From a virus: a DNA stretch of 20,838 nt. Of this stretch, positions 14,406 to 20,838 are shown piece after piece. The number at the start of each line of letters is the position of its first letter. Within the stretch, counting starts at the first letter, position 1. The stretch covers positions 1 to 20,838 of IMG/VR virus record IMGVR_UViG_3300048042_000012. One strand, given 5' to 3'. The notes under the pieces were generated by a model, which saw only the letters and a list, made by a program, of their open reading frames with translations, searched no databases and was not told where the DNA came from. The translations under genes were made by a program, and so were the position numbers.

Positions 14406-14663
14406 TTTCTCCATTTCATGACACGCATATACTCACCTGACCTCAAAAGGCCTGGCCAAATAATAATTAACTATGTGTGAACAAAAATTATATGAGTGTA
14501 TAGTTTCATCTTGGAATAAACTATAAGAGATGTTAACGTGTGGCAAAAGGCCATAGCGCGGGAATAATTTCTTCAAAATTGTTAGAATTTTGGAAAATTT
14601 CGGTTGACCTAATCTCTAGAGATGTTATTGTATTTTTGTAGGCAATGACAACGGAGATACAGC
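14406..14663 (+). other. 258-base intergenic region with repeats and a promoter
   Basis: No convincing gene is seen. It contains the nine-base string CAAAAGGCC twice, exactly 100 bases apart (14444 and 14544), an inverted repeat TATAGTTT/AAACTATA (14499-14506 with 14518-14525, 11-base loop), and a promoter at 14604. It is the longest gene-free stretch in the window and directly precedes a gene of unusual base composition. Confidence 0.6.
14604..14631 (+). promoter_or_regulatory. Promoter for the AAA+ ATPase gene
   Basis: TTGACC (14604-14609), the same -35 as before gene 32, is followed after 16 bases by TATTGT (14626-14631). A GGAG ribosome-binding site lies at 14652, eight bases before the ATG. 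Confidence 0.5.
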
Positions 14664-15689
14664 ATGTCAAACACGTTGGTGCAGATCACAAAAGGTCGGA
14701 CGCGTGGTGGGGTTAAGGTTTCTAATATCGTTGTAGAATTGCTCGATGGGATGAAGACGGACAAGGATGGGATTTATATCACCGTTGACGGGAATAGCAT
14801 TTCGGAACTGCGTCAAGGGCGCAACAGGATTTACCTTGCTAGCAAAAATGATTTTCATCACCTCGAAGGTGGCAGCAAAATTGACACTGCTCCTAATAAG
14901 GACGTTGAGCGCACTGACGCTGAAATTTCCACAGATTTGATTGACACCTTTAACATCCTCGAAGAGATGGCTGATGCGGTTGCGACCGGCATTGTGCGCG
15001 GGTTGGTGGTTAGCGGTCCGGCGGGCATTGGCAAAAGCTTCCGCATTATGCAATCCATGGACAAGAATTTCAAGAATATTACGACGAAGGGCGGTTTGCC
15101 CATGTACGAAATAATTAGTGGTTGCACCACTCCTACAATGCTTTACGAGAAGCTTTGGGATAACAAAGAAGCTGGTAAGGTTATTATTTTTGATGACTGC
15201 GATCAAGTTTTGTTTGATGAAGATTCGCTCAACATGCTCAAGGCAGCACTGGATTCGAAGAAGACGCGCAAAGTTTGCTATAATGCTCGTAGCCATGCGC
15301 TTGAGGAGCGTGGTATTCCTAATCACTTTGAATTTGAAGCTGGTATTATTTTCATTACCAATATCAAATTTGATATGATTAAGAGCCAGCGTATATCGGC
15401 GCATTTGGAAGCGATTGTTAGCCGCTGCCATTACATGGATATTGGTGTTGACACCGCGCGCGAGAAGCTCATCCATATCAGGAATGTTGTTGAACTGTAT
15501 GATATGATGGCAGATTACAAATTTACTGCGCATCAGAAAGCTGAAGTGATTGACTACATCTTCGCTAATTACATAAATTTGCGTGAGCTTTCCTTGCGTA
15601 TGGTTATTAAGATTGCGGCGCTTCGAAAGGCGATGCCGCAGAACTGGACGAAGTTTGTTGAGCGTAGCTGCCATAGGAAGGCAGCATAA
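14664..15689 (+). CDS. Phage AAA+ ATPase
   Basis: A 341-residue P-loop ATPase of a type seen in T4-like marine phages. Walker A is SGPAGIGKS (residues 117-125), Walker B is VIIFDDCD (173-180), sensor 1 is IIFITNIKFD with N233, and an Arg-finger candidate is R243 in SQRISAHLEAIVSRCHY. The first 90 residues are a separate small domain with beta strands and lack these motifs. The function is unknown; as a AAA+ protein in a replication/recombination region it may remodel a DNA or protein complex. Base composition is clearly higher in G+C than its neighbours (15001-15060 has 34 G or C in 60; 13501-13560 has 17 in 60), which suggests a different origin. An intact antisense frame over its length is a by-product of this composition. 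Confidence 0.82.
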   Translation: MSNTLVQITKGRTRGGVKVSNIVVELLDGMKTDKDGIYITVDGNSISELRQGRNRIYLASKNDFHHLEGGSKIDTAPNKDVERTDAEISTDLIDTFNILEEMADAVATGIVRGLVVSGPAGIGKSFRIMQSMDKNFKNITTKGGLPMYEIISGCTTPTMLYEKLWDNKEAGKVIIFDDCDQVLFDEDSLNMLKAALDSKKTRKVCYNARSHALEERGIPNHFEFEAGIIFITNIKFDMIKSQRISAHLEAIVSRCHYMDIGVDTAREKLIHIRNVVELYDMMADYKFTAHQKAEVIDYIFANYINLRELSLRMVIKIAALRKAMPQNWTKFVERSCHRKAA

Positions 15690-15693
15690 TGCT

Positions 15694-16113
15694 ATGATGT
15701 TTCCCGAACAAATTGTAGCTGATAAGCATAAAAAGACTCAAATCGAGCAAACGTGTATATCAGCTATACATTGGTTAGCAAGGCATGCATTAATTTCCAC
15801 TAATATGTATGGGAGTAAACGCAGCAAATGGATCACCTATCATGTAGGTGATATGATTATTGATAGAATGATAGGAAGATCAGTTGATATTAATATTATT
15901 AATAATCGGTCTTCTTATAGCCATCTGATAGTCCATCATATAACACAAATCGAAATAGTTCATACTGATTTCTTAATTTCATACTATACACCAGATATAA
16001 TAGGCATTGACTATATCGAAGTTACTAAGGGAGACGATCGTGTATCGTGGGTAGGCAATATAGATACGTTTGAAAATGAAGTAACTTTTGCTAAACTAGT
16101 TCTCAGCGATTGA
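15694..16113 (+). CDS. Phage protein of unknown function
   Basis: A 139-residue product starting MMFPEQIVADKHKK. The frame is open further upstream inside the ATPase gene, but that stretch (Arg-rich, from 15583) is a shadow; AGGAAGG at 15675 precedes the ATG at 15694 by 12 bases. Residues 15-55 form a basic helix (TCISAIHWLARHALI, GSKRSKW), then beta strands follow (SHLIVHHITQIEIVHTDFL). I see no known motif. Base composition returns to the AT-rich style of the rest of the window. It is closed by a terminator. Confidence 0.6.
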   Translation: MMFPEQIVADKHKKTQIEQTCISAIHWLARHALISTNMYGSKRSKWITYHVGDMIIDRMIGRSVDINIINNRSSYSHLIVHHITQIEIVHTDFLISYYTPDIIGIDYIEVTKGDDRVSWVGNIDTFENEVTFAKLVLSD

Positions 16114-16135
16114 GTCTTTAACATATATTTAGAAG

Positions 16136-16161
16136 AAATGGAGGGTCTGCCTCTCCATTTT
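16136..16161 (+). terminator. Rho-independent terminator before uvsW
   Basis: The stem AAATGGAG-GG pairs with CT-CTCCATTT (one G-U pair) around a five-base loop, followed by TTGATTT. It lies 22 bases after the previous stop. The tail of T residues is short. Confidence 0.65.
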
Positions 16162-16193
16162 GATTTAATACTTTACAATTAATAATATATAGA

Positions 16194-16213
16194 GCATACT
16201 GTTTATAGTATGC
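16194..16213 (+). promoter_or_regulatory. Hairpin enclosing the uvsW start codon
   Basis: GCATACT (16194-16200) and AGTATGC (16207-16213) are perfect complements around a six-base loop. The uvsW ATG (16210-16212) lies in the 3' arm, and no ribosome-binding site is visible. Such a structure could block initiation on long transcripts. TTTACA at 16172 is a possible -35 element, but the matching -10 (CATACT, 16195) is poor. Confidence 0.45.
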
Positions 16214-18804
16214 AAACATGTATAATAACAATCGAAAATGAAGTCAGTATTAAATTAGATGGACTTGATCTAAAGACTCGACGCGATTGCGTTAAGGCTG
16301 TTAAGTATTTCTTGCCGCATGCTAGGTATAGTGCAGCTTTTAAACTCGGTCGATGGGATGGGACTACAAGTTTTTGTACAGTAGGTGGTAGAACCTACCT
16401 TAATCTATTAGACAAAATACTACCAATTATCAAGGATAGCGGTTATGACATAGTTATTGATGATCACAGACAAAGTTACGAATTTGACTTTGAAAACATT
16501 GATGAAAATTTCCTAAGTCACCTAACTTGGCCAGAAGGGCATCGTGCAGCAGGCGAGCCTATAATGTTACGAGACTATCAGGTACAATGTATTAATGAAT
16601 GTATTAATAATTTACAAGGTTTAACTATAGCGGCGACAGCGTCAGGGAAGTGTCAACCTCTTTCAAGTAAAATAAAAATTCCTGGGGGTTGGACTACTAT
16701 GGAGGCTATAACTGTGGGTGATATAATTACAGTACCTGATGGTAGTAATGCTACAGTATTAAATATATATGATCCTGGCATTAAAGATATATATGAAATA
16801 ACATTTGAAGATGGTAGAAAAGTTAAATCATGTGGTGATCATTTATGGAAGGTTCATAATCATGATTGGCCAGGTAAATGGAAAATACTTAGTTTGATTG
16901 ATATAATTGAAAAAAGAAAAATAAATCAACGAGCTATATCTATCCCATTAGCATCTATGAAATTTGATAATACTAATATTGATCTACCTATGAATCCATA
17001 TTTGTTAGGTGCATTATTAGGTGATGGATCATTTAGAGAGAATTTTGGTATCAGCTCAGCTGACCAATTTATTTTAGATAAGATATCATCATTATTAGAT
17101 AATGCTTATATTTTACATCATAATAATAATTATGATTATTCATTTAAGTTTAAAACACCTAAAATACATGCGGTTGCAAGATCGAATTGGATGAAACTTC
17201 ATCCAAAAAATCAAAATGGTAAATTAGTAAAAGGTTTACCTTATCCTACTTATCATAAATATAAAGCAATAATCAATGACTTAGGATTAAAAGGTACATA
17301 TAGTCATACCAAATTTGTACCTCAGATGTATCTTAATGCTGGATATCACCAGCGTATTGAAATGATACAAGGTTTATTAGATACTGATGGATATGTTAAT
17401 CAAAGAGGTTGCATTAGTTTTACTACTACAAGTAAACAACTTGCTGAAGATTTTGCATATTTAATACGAAGTGTTGGTGGTATAGCCAGACATACGCATG
17501 GAAAAAATAGAACATATAAATATAAAGGAGTTGTAACTCCTTGCAAAGATTGCTATAATGTATCTGTTTATCATCCAACTCCATCTATTTTAGTAACTCT
17601 TCCTAGAAAATTACAATTAATAGAAAAAAGAATTAAACGAGTAGCTAATAATAAGTTATTTGGTTTGGCAAGAAAAGCATTATTAAATATAATTGATATT
17701 AAAAAGGTATCAACAGAACCAGTTAGATGCATTATGATTGATCATCCAGATCATTTATATGTGACAGATGAATTTGTAGTTACTCATAATACTATTGTTA
17801 CCGCATCATTAAGTATGATAGCACAAAAATATGGTAGAACAATAATTATCGTCCCGAACAAAAATTTAGTCCAACAAACAGAAGAAGACTATCGCAACAT
17901 AGGATTAGATGTAGGTGTATTATACGGAGATAGAAAAGAATATAACAAGACGCATACAATATGCACTTGGCAGAGTCTAAATATATTAGATAAAAAGAAT
18001 AAAGATGCACTAGACGAAAATCAATTTGAAGTGTTTATGGATAACATCGTAGCAGTTATTTGTGATGAAGTTCATCTAGTTAAGAACACCAATGTAATTC
18101 ATACGTTGTTAACGACTACGTTTGCAGGTATTCCAATTAGGTGGGGATTAACAGGGACTATACCTGAAGAAGAATATAATCAGGTAAGTTTGTATAGTGC
18201 TATAGGACCTGTTATTGGAAATCTAACAGCTAAAGAATTACAAGATGCTGGTCATTTGGCACAATGTCATGTTAATATGATACAAACAACTGAGACAGTA
18301 GTGTATAGAACTTATCCAGAAGAATTAAAATATCTAGTTACTAATCCAATACGATTAGCTTGGTTAGCTAAGATGATCAAAGATATAGCATTAACTGGCA
18401 ATACATTAATTCTAATTGATCGTATTGAGACTGGCAAAATTTTACAAGAATTGATACCAGAATGTGTTTTCATTAGTGGCAAAATGAAAGCAACTGATCG
18501 TAAAGAACATTATAAAGATATTAACTTAGATAATAATGCTATAATGGTTGCTACGTATGGCACCACATCAACTGGTATTAGTATTAATAGAATTTTCAAT
18601 CTTGTGCTAGTTGAACCCGGGAAAAGCTTCGTAAGAGTGATACAAAGTATTGGTAGAGGATTACGTAAGGCAGATGACAAAGACGCAATATCAGTGTTTG
18701 ATATTTCTAGTAAATGTAAGTTTTCTAATAAACATATGCTTAAACGAAAAAAATTTTATGACACGGCGGAATACCCCTGGACACTTAATAAAATTACTTA
18801 TTAA
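16210..18804 (+). CDS. uvsW: UvsW helicase interrupted by an intein
   Basis: The 864-residue precursor is a UvsW-like superfamily 2 helicase of 484 residues plus an intein of 380. UvsW unwinds branched DNA and R-loops in the switch from origin to recombination-dependent replication. The N-terminal domain contains LDGLDLKTRRDCVKAVKYFL and FKLGRWDGTT, and the Q-motif region LRDYQVQCINECI follows. Walker A (ATASGK) ends at residue 147, the intein runs from Cys148 to Asn527, and the helicase resumes with TIVTASLSMIAQKYG. Motif II is DEVH (619-622); motif VI is QSIGRGLR (812-819). The ending SSKCKFSNKHMLKRKKFYD is UvsW-typical. The mature length is close to T4 UvsW (about 500). It must splice before it can bind ATP. 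Confidence 0.92.
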   Translation: MQTCIITIENEVSIKLDGLDLKTRRDCVKAVKYFLPHARYSAAFKLGRWDGTTSFCTVGGRTYLNLLDKILPIIKDSGYDIVIDDHRQSYEFDFENIDENFLSHLTWPEGHRAAGEPIMLRDYQVQCINECINNLQGLTIAATASGKCQPLSSKIKIPGGWTTMEAITVGDIITVPDGSNATVLNIYDPGIKDIYEITFEDGRKVKSCGDHLWKVHNHDWPGKWKILSLIDIIEKRKINQRAISIPLASMKFDNTNIDLPMNPYLLGALLGDGSFRENFGISSADQFILDKISSLLDNAYILHHNNNYDYSFKFKTPKIHAVARSNWMKLHPKNQNGKLVKGLPYPTYHKYKAIINDLGLKGTYSHTKFVPQMYLNAGYHQRIEMIQGLLDTDGYVNQRGCISFTTTSKQLAEDFAYLIRSVGGIARHTHGKNRTYKYKGVVTPCKDCYNVSVYHPTPSILVTLPRKLQLIEKRIKRVANNKLFGLARKALLNIIDIKKVSTEPVRCIMIDHPDHLYVTDEFVVTHNTIVTASLSMIAQKYGRTIIIVPNKNLVQQTEEDYRNIGLDVGVLYGDRKEYNKTHTICTWQSLNILDKKNKDALDENQFEVFMDNIVAVICDEVHLVKNTNVIHTLLTTTFAGIPIRWGLTGTIPEEEYNQVSLYSAIGPVIGNLTAKELQDAGHLAQCHVNMIQTTETVVYRTYPEELKYLVTNPIRLAWLAKMIKDIALTGNTLILIDRIETGKILQELIPECVFISGKMKATDRKEHYKDINLDNNAIMVATYGTTSTGISINRIFNLVLVEPGKSFVRVIQSIGRGLRKADDKDAISVFDISSKCKFSNKHMLKRKKFYDTAEYPWTLNKITY
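16651..17790 (+). other. Full-length intein with LAGLIDADG endonuclease in UvsW
   Basis: The intein starts at Cys (CQPLSSKIKIPGG) and ends VVTHN, with His-Asn at the end and Thr as +1 residue. Block B is ITFEDGRKVKSCGDHLWKVH, with Cys in place of the usual Thr of TxxH. Two LAGLIDADG helices are LLGALLGDGS (from residue 265, acid D272) and IEMIQGLLDTDGYV (from 383, acid D393), so the nuclease looks intact. Block F is MIDHPDHLYVTDEFVV. At 380 residues it is a typical bifunctional intein with the nuclease between blocks B and F. Confidence 0.92.
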
Positions 18805-18806
18805 TC

Positions 18807-19526
18807 ATGTTTATAGAAAATAAATACAAACTTTGGTATTTCAATATAATATATCACGCACAAAATAGACAACTTAACAAAAATATATATGTTGAGAAAC
18901 ATCATATCATACCAAAATGTATGAATGGTGATAACTCTATAAACAATATTGCTGTATTAACAGCAAGAGAACATTTTATTTGTCATAAGTTACTAATAAA
19001 ATTTGTTATTAGTAATTTTCATAAAATAAAAATGAAACATGCATTAGGAAAATTTGTTCAATGTAATAGAAATCAAAGAAGATTATTAACTTCGCATCAA
19101 TATGAATCAGCACGTAAAGCAATAATAGAAGCCAGAACTGGTCAGAAACATACCATTGATTCACGAAATAAAATGAGTATTACCAGAAAAGGTAGAATAC
19201 CGTGGAATAAAGGAAAGAAAGGATCACAAGTAGTTACTGAAGAAATGAAAATTGCCCGAAGCATCAGACTGAAAGGAAAGACATTTACTGATCGATTTGG
19301 TGAAGAGCGCGCTCAATTAATAAAACAACAAATAACGAATAGTAAACTAGGTAAACCATCAGGTATGTTAGGAAAGAAACACAGTTTAGAAACAAGATTA
19401 AAACAATCTAAACCAAAACAAGGAAGTCCTCATATTAGACTGATATGTCCTAATTGTAATTTACCTGATAAAACACCTCGACATATTAGATTATATAGTA
19501 AATTAGACAAAATATCTTACACATAA
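18807..19526 (+). CDS. HNH homing endonuclease next to uvsW
   Basis: A 239-residue free-standing nuclease beginning two bases after the uvsW stop. The HNH core is VEKHHIIPKCMNGDNSINNI with H32/H33, then N46-N47 and LTAREHFICHKLL with H56 and H60. NUMOD3-like DNA-binding repeats follow (TGQKHTIDSRNKMS, and GMLGKKHSLETRLKQS). The end has CPNC (residues about 214-217) without the later Cys or His that usually completes a zinc finger in such proteins, so the C-terminus may be shortened. No ribosome-binding site is apparent; translation may depend on coupling to uvsW. Its target is presumably in the uvsW region of a related phage. Confidence 0.85.
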   Translation: MFIENKYKLWYFNIIYHAQNRQLNKNIYVEKHHIIPKCMNGDNSINNIAVLTAREHFICHKLLIKFVISNFHKIKMKHALGKFVQCNRNQRRLLTSHQYESARKAIIEARTGQKHTIDSRNKMSITRKGRIPWNKGKKGSQVVTEEMKIARSIRLKGKTFTDRFGEERAQLIKQQITNSKLGKPSGMLGKKHSLETRLKQSKPKQGSPHIRLICPNCNLPDKTPRHIRLYSKLDKISYT

Positions 19527-19609
19527 CAGTGATTTATTTCATCAGTTGGTTCATTTTATTATTAAATAATAATACATTTATAGTAAATTGTATTAATTAG
19601 GAAAATAAA

Positions 19610-20110
19610 ATTAAAATACTCACCAATGAAAATAAAACATACGACTTGAATAAAATACCTGACCATACCAATGACATTCGGTATTGTGTTCTTGACTATA
19701 GTGATCAAGCAAACATAGACTATTATTTTATGCCGTTAGTGTTCTTAGAAAGTTTTAACAGTCCGTGTGTTGATATTAAGATAGGACCATTCAATATACA
19801 AATGCCATTGGATTGGAGCGTTGTAATTGGAGATATTAATCTTGGTGAATTAGAAGTTATGCCATTAATTTACTTAAATGATAAAGACTTTGACGTATTT
19901 GCAATCAATCCCATAAGTGGTTATATGCCCAGATACTTAAAATTTGAAATATTAAACATTTGGGCAGATGTTAAATGGTATTTCCCTAAGTTAAAGAACG
20001 GACATTTACTAGCCGTTCCATTACAAGATACTACGGCGCCATTGTGCGCCTTATTCATTAAAGACATTGGAAAAATTCCAGAGTGTCTTGATATTAGACA
20101 GATTTTTTAA
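19610..20110 (+). CDS. Phage protein of unknown function, start uncertain
   Basis: The open frame begins after a stop at 19598. No ATG or GTG occurs near its front. An ATT at 19610 has AGGA eight bases upstream and would give a 166-residue protein opening KILTNENKTYDLNKIPDHTND. The alternative TTG at 19646 has no ribosome-binding site and would remove what looks like a natural N-terminus. The body is a beta-rich globular domain (RYCVLDYSDQ, PFNIQMPLDWSVVIGD, ALFIKDIGKIPECLDIRQIF). I do not recognise a family, and no catalytic motif is apparent. It overlaps the end of the - strand gene by four bases. Confidence 0.55.
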   Translation: MKILTNENKTYDLNKIPDHTNDIRYCVLDYSDQANIDYYFMPLVFLESFNSPCVDIKIGPFNIQMPLDWSVVIGDINLGELEVMPLIYLNDKDFDVFAINPISGYMPRYLKFEILNIWADVKWYFPKLKNGHLLAVPLQDTTAPLCALFIKDIGKIPECLDIRQIF

Positions 20111-20580
20111 TGTTGAATAAATGAATCTGAATCTAAACTTTTCTTTATAATAGCAAGCTCTGGCCATCCTGTATTCTTTAACTTTTTAATAGTAGGATCA
20201 TCCATTGATGTTATAAACCCTTCTTTAACAGCTTCTAATACACTTCTCATTATTGAATATTTGCACGTTTGTATCGCATTTGGTGACGGATGTTTAATAT
20301 AGAATAATAATGATCCATCTTTCTGTAATGCAGCAATTTGTTCTTCTTCTGTTGGATCTGTAATATATACAATAGCTGACGAAGTCTGTTTTATAGCTGC
20401 TAATCTAACTGCATCGGTTGGATTTTTTATATAATGTAATGTAAGACCGTTTTTGTTTACTGCGGCCAATTGAACAACCTCCGATGGATGTTTGATATAT
20501 TTAATGTGATATGGCGCCATTTCAACGGTGGCGACTTGACCATCAATAGTTTTAATATCAGTAAAATCACCTAATCGCAT
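20107..20580 (-). CDS. Protein with DUF4116-like tandem repeats
   Basis: A 157-residue protein read on the - strand, one of only two in this direction. After an N-terminal 26 residues there are three full repeats and one partial of 22 residues each (27-48, 49-70, 71-92, 93-110) of the form YIKNPTDAVRLAAIKQTSSAI: a (Y)IKxP(S/T) turn followed by a helix with QLAA/RLAA. This is the pattern of DUF4116-type helical repeats common in phages and some protists; function is unknown. The remaining residues are helical and end in KKSLDSDSFIQH. No ribosome-binding site is visible before the ATG. Confidence 0.7.
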   Translation of the reverse strand: MRLGDFTDIKTIDGQVATVEMAPYHIKYIKHPSEVVQLAAVNKNGLTLHYIKNPTDAVRLAAIKQTSSAIVYITDPTEEEQIAALQKDGSLLFYIKHPSPNAIQTCKYSIMRSVLEAVKEGFITSMDDPTIKKLKNTGWPELAIIKKSLDSDSFIQH

Positions 20581-20603
20581 CTTTTATTTAGTAGTATTTA
20601 GAA

Positions 20604-20656
20604 AAGCAGACCCCTCAGATCACTTCAGCTTTCTGAGGGGTTGCTCGAGTCTGCTT
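20604..20656 (-). terminator. Terminator after the right-edge - strand gene
   Basis: A two-level hairpin: CCCCTCAGA with TCTGAGGGG (20611-20619 with 20632-20640) inside AAGCAGA with TCTGCTT (20604-20610 with 20650-20656), with a nine-base bulge. On the - strand it ends in CTTTTC, so it serves the gene at 20681-20838 and separates it from the DUF4116-like gene. Confidence 0.7.
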
Positions 20657-20680
20657 GATTTCACTCAAGCTAGCTTTATA

Positions 20681-20838
20681 TTACTGGCTCTGGATAGTAG
20701 CAAAAGTTGGTCCTTGTAGTGGAACACCTGTTAATACCCATTTATAACTATTACCATTAAATGTATATGCTAATGAATCTGTAAGTTTAGCCAGATTAAA
20801 GGTAGTTCCTGTATCTACTATAAACACGTTTGGATTAC
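20681..20838 (-). CDS. C-terminal end of a phage structural-type protein (partial)
   Basis: On the - strand an open frame enters from the right edge and ends at 20681. The last 51 residues include NVFIVDTGTTFNLAKLTDSL and SYKWVLTGVPLQGPTFATIQ. The beta-rich, Thr/Asn/Gly-rich character resembles tail or neck appendage proteins of phages, but too little is present to name it. It is followed by a strong hairpin terminator. Confidence 0.55.
   Translation of the reverse strand, partial: NPNVFIVDTGTTFNLAKLTDSLAYTFNGNSYKWVLTGVPLQGPTFATIQSQ

Noticed and set aside
14667-15674. A 335-codon open frame on the - strand opposite the AAA+ ATPase gene
   Set aside because: The + strand has clear Walker A, Walker B and sensor motifs. 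The antisense product has no motif and no believable start signal, and its openness follows from the codon bias of the GC-richer gene.
15583-15693. Longer N-terminus for the unknown gene at 15694
   Set aside because: The extra 37 residues are Arg-rich readings of the ATPase gene in another frame. AGGAAGG before 15694 and the change of base composition there support the shorter start.
17516-17530. TATAAATA late-promoter octamer inside the UvsW intein
   Set aside because: It lies in the middle of coding sequence with no downstream gene start nearby; likely chance in AT-rich DNA.
1-20838. tRNA genes, CRISPR arrays, insertion sequences or attachment sites
   Set aside because: I looked for cloverleaf-like segments, regular spaced repeats and transposase genes and saw none. 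The repeats present are explained by the uvsX duplication and the intein ends.

Overview
The window is a piece of a lytic tailed-phage genome of the T4-like (myovirus) kind. The evidence is a set of T4 core genes: head-completion nuclease gp4, small and large terminase (gp16, gp17), single-stranded DNA-binding protein gp32, recombinase UvsX, a possible UvsY, and helicase UvsW. Most of it is AT-rich, genes are packed tightly, and nearly all are on the + strand. The sequence does not identify the host.

Layout. Positions 1-3420 hold a packaging and virion block: gp4 (cut by the left edge), small terminase, two large phage proteins of unknown role, and an 81-residue protein. Positions 3426-8034 hold the large terminase, broken into three separate reading frames. 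Each break carries the two halves of a split intein with a free-standing homing-type nuclease gene between the halves. Positions 8149-9828 encode an unknown phage protein with a MORN-like repeat tail. Positions 9856-13906 are a recombination block: gp32 with its own promoter and 5' leader hairpin, uvsX, a GIY-YIG nuclease gene whose 3' end is a second copy of the uvsX 3' end, a small acidic protein and a UvsY-like protein. Positions 13935-16113 hold a HAD phosphatase, a strikingly GC-richer AAA+ ATPase and an unknown gene. Positions 16210-19526 hold uvsW, interrupted by a full intein with a LAGLIDADG nuclease, then an HNH nuclease gene. The right end has one + strand unknown gene and two convergent - strand genes, one with DUF4116-like repeats and one cut by the right edge.

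How it works together. The packaging motor ATPase/nuclease should be rebuilt from three polypeptides by two protein trans-splicing events, since the exteins join cleanly at the Walker A motif (RQAGK + TT) and ahead of the nuclease domain (REYN + CQF). Both inteins are split close to their N-terminus, before block B, as in the known AceL-TerL class. This is the most unusual feature: a doubly fractured TerL in which the middle polypeptide carries a C-intein at its front and an N-intein at its end. Five nucleases of five different folds (Vsr-like, PD-(D/E)XK, GIY-YIG, LAGLIDADG, HNH) sit in or beside conserved T4-type genes, so the window is a dense collection of homing elements.
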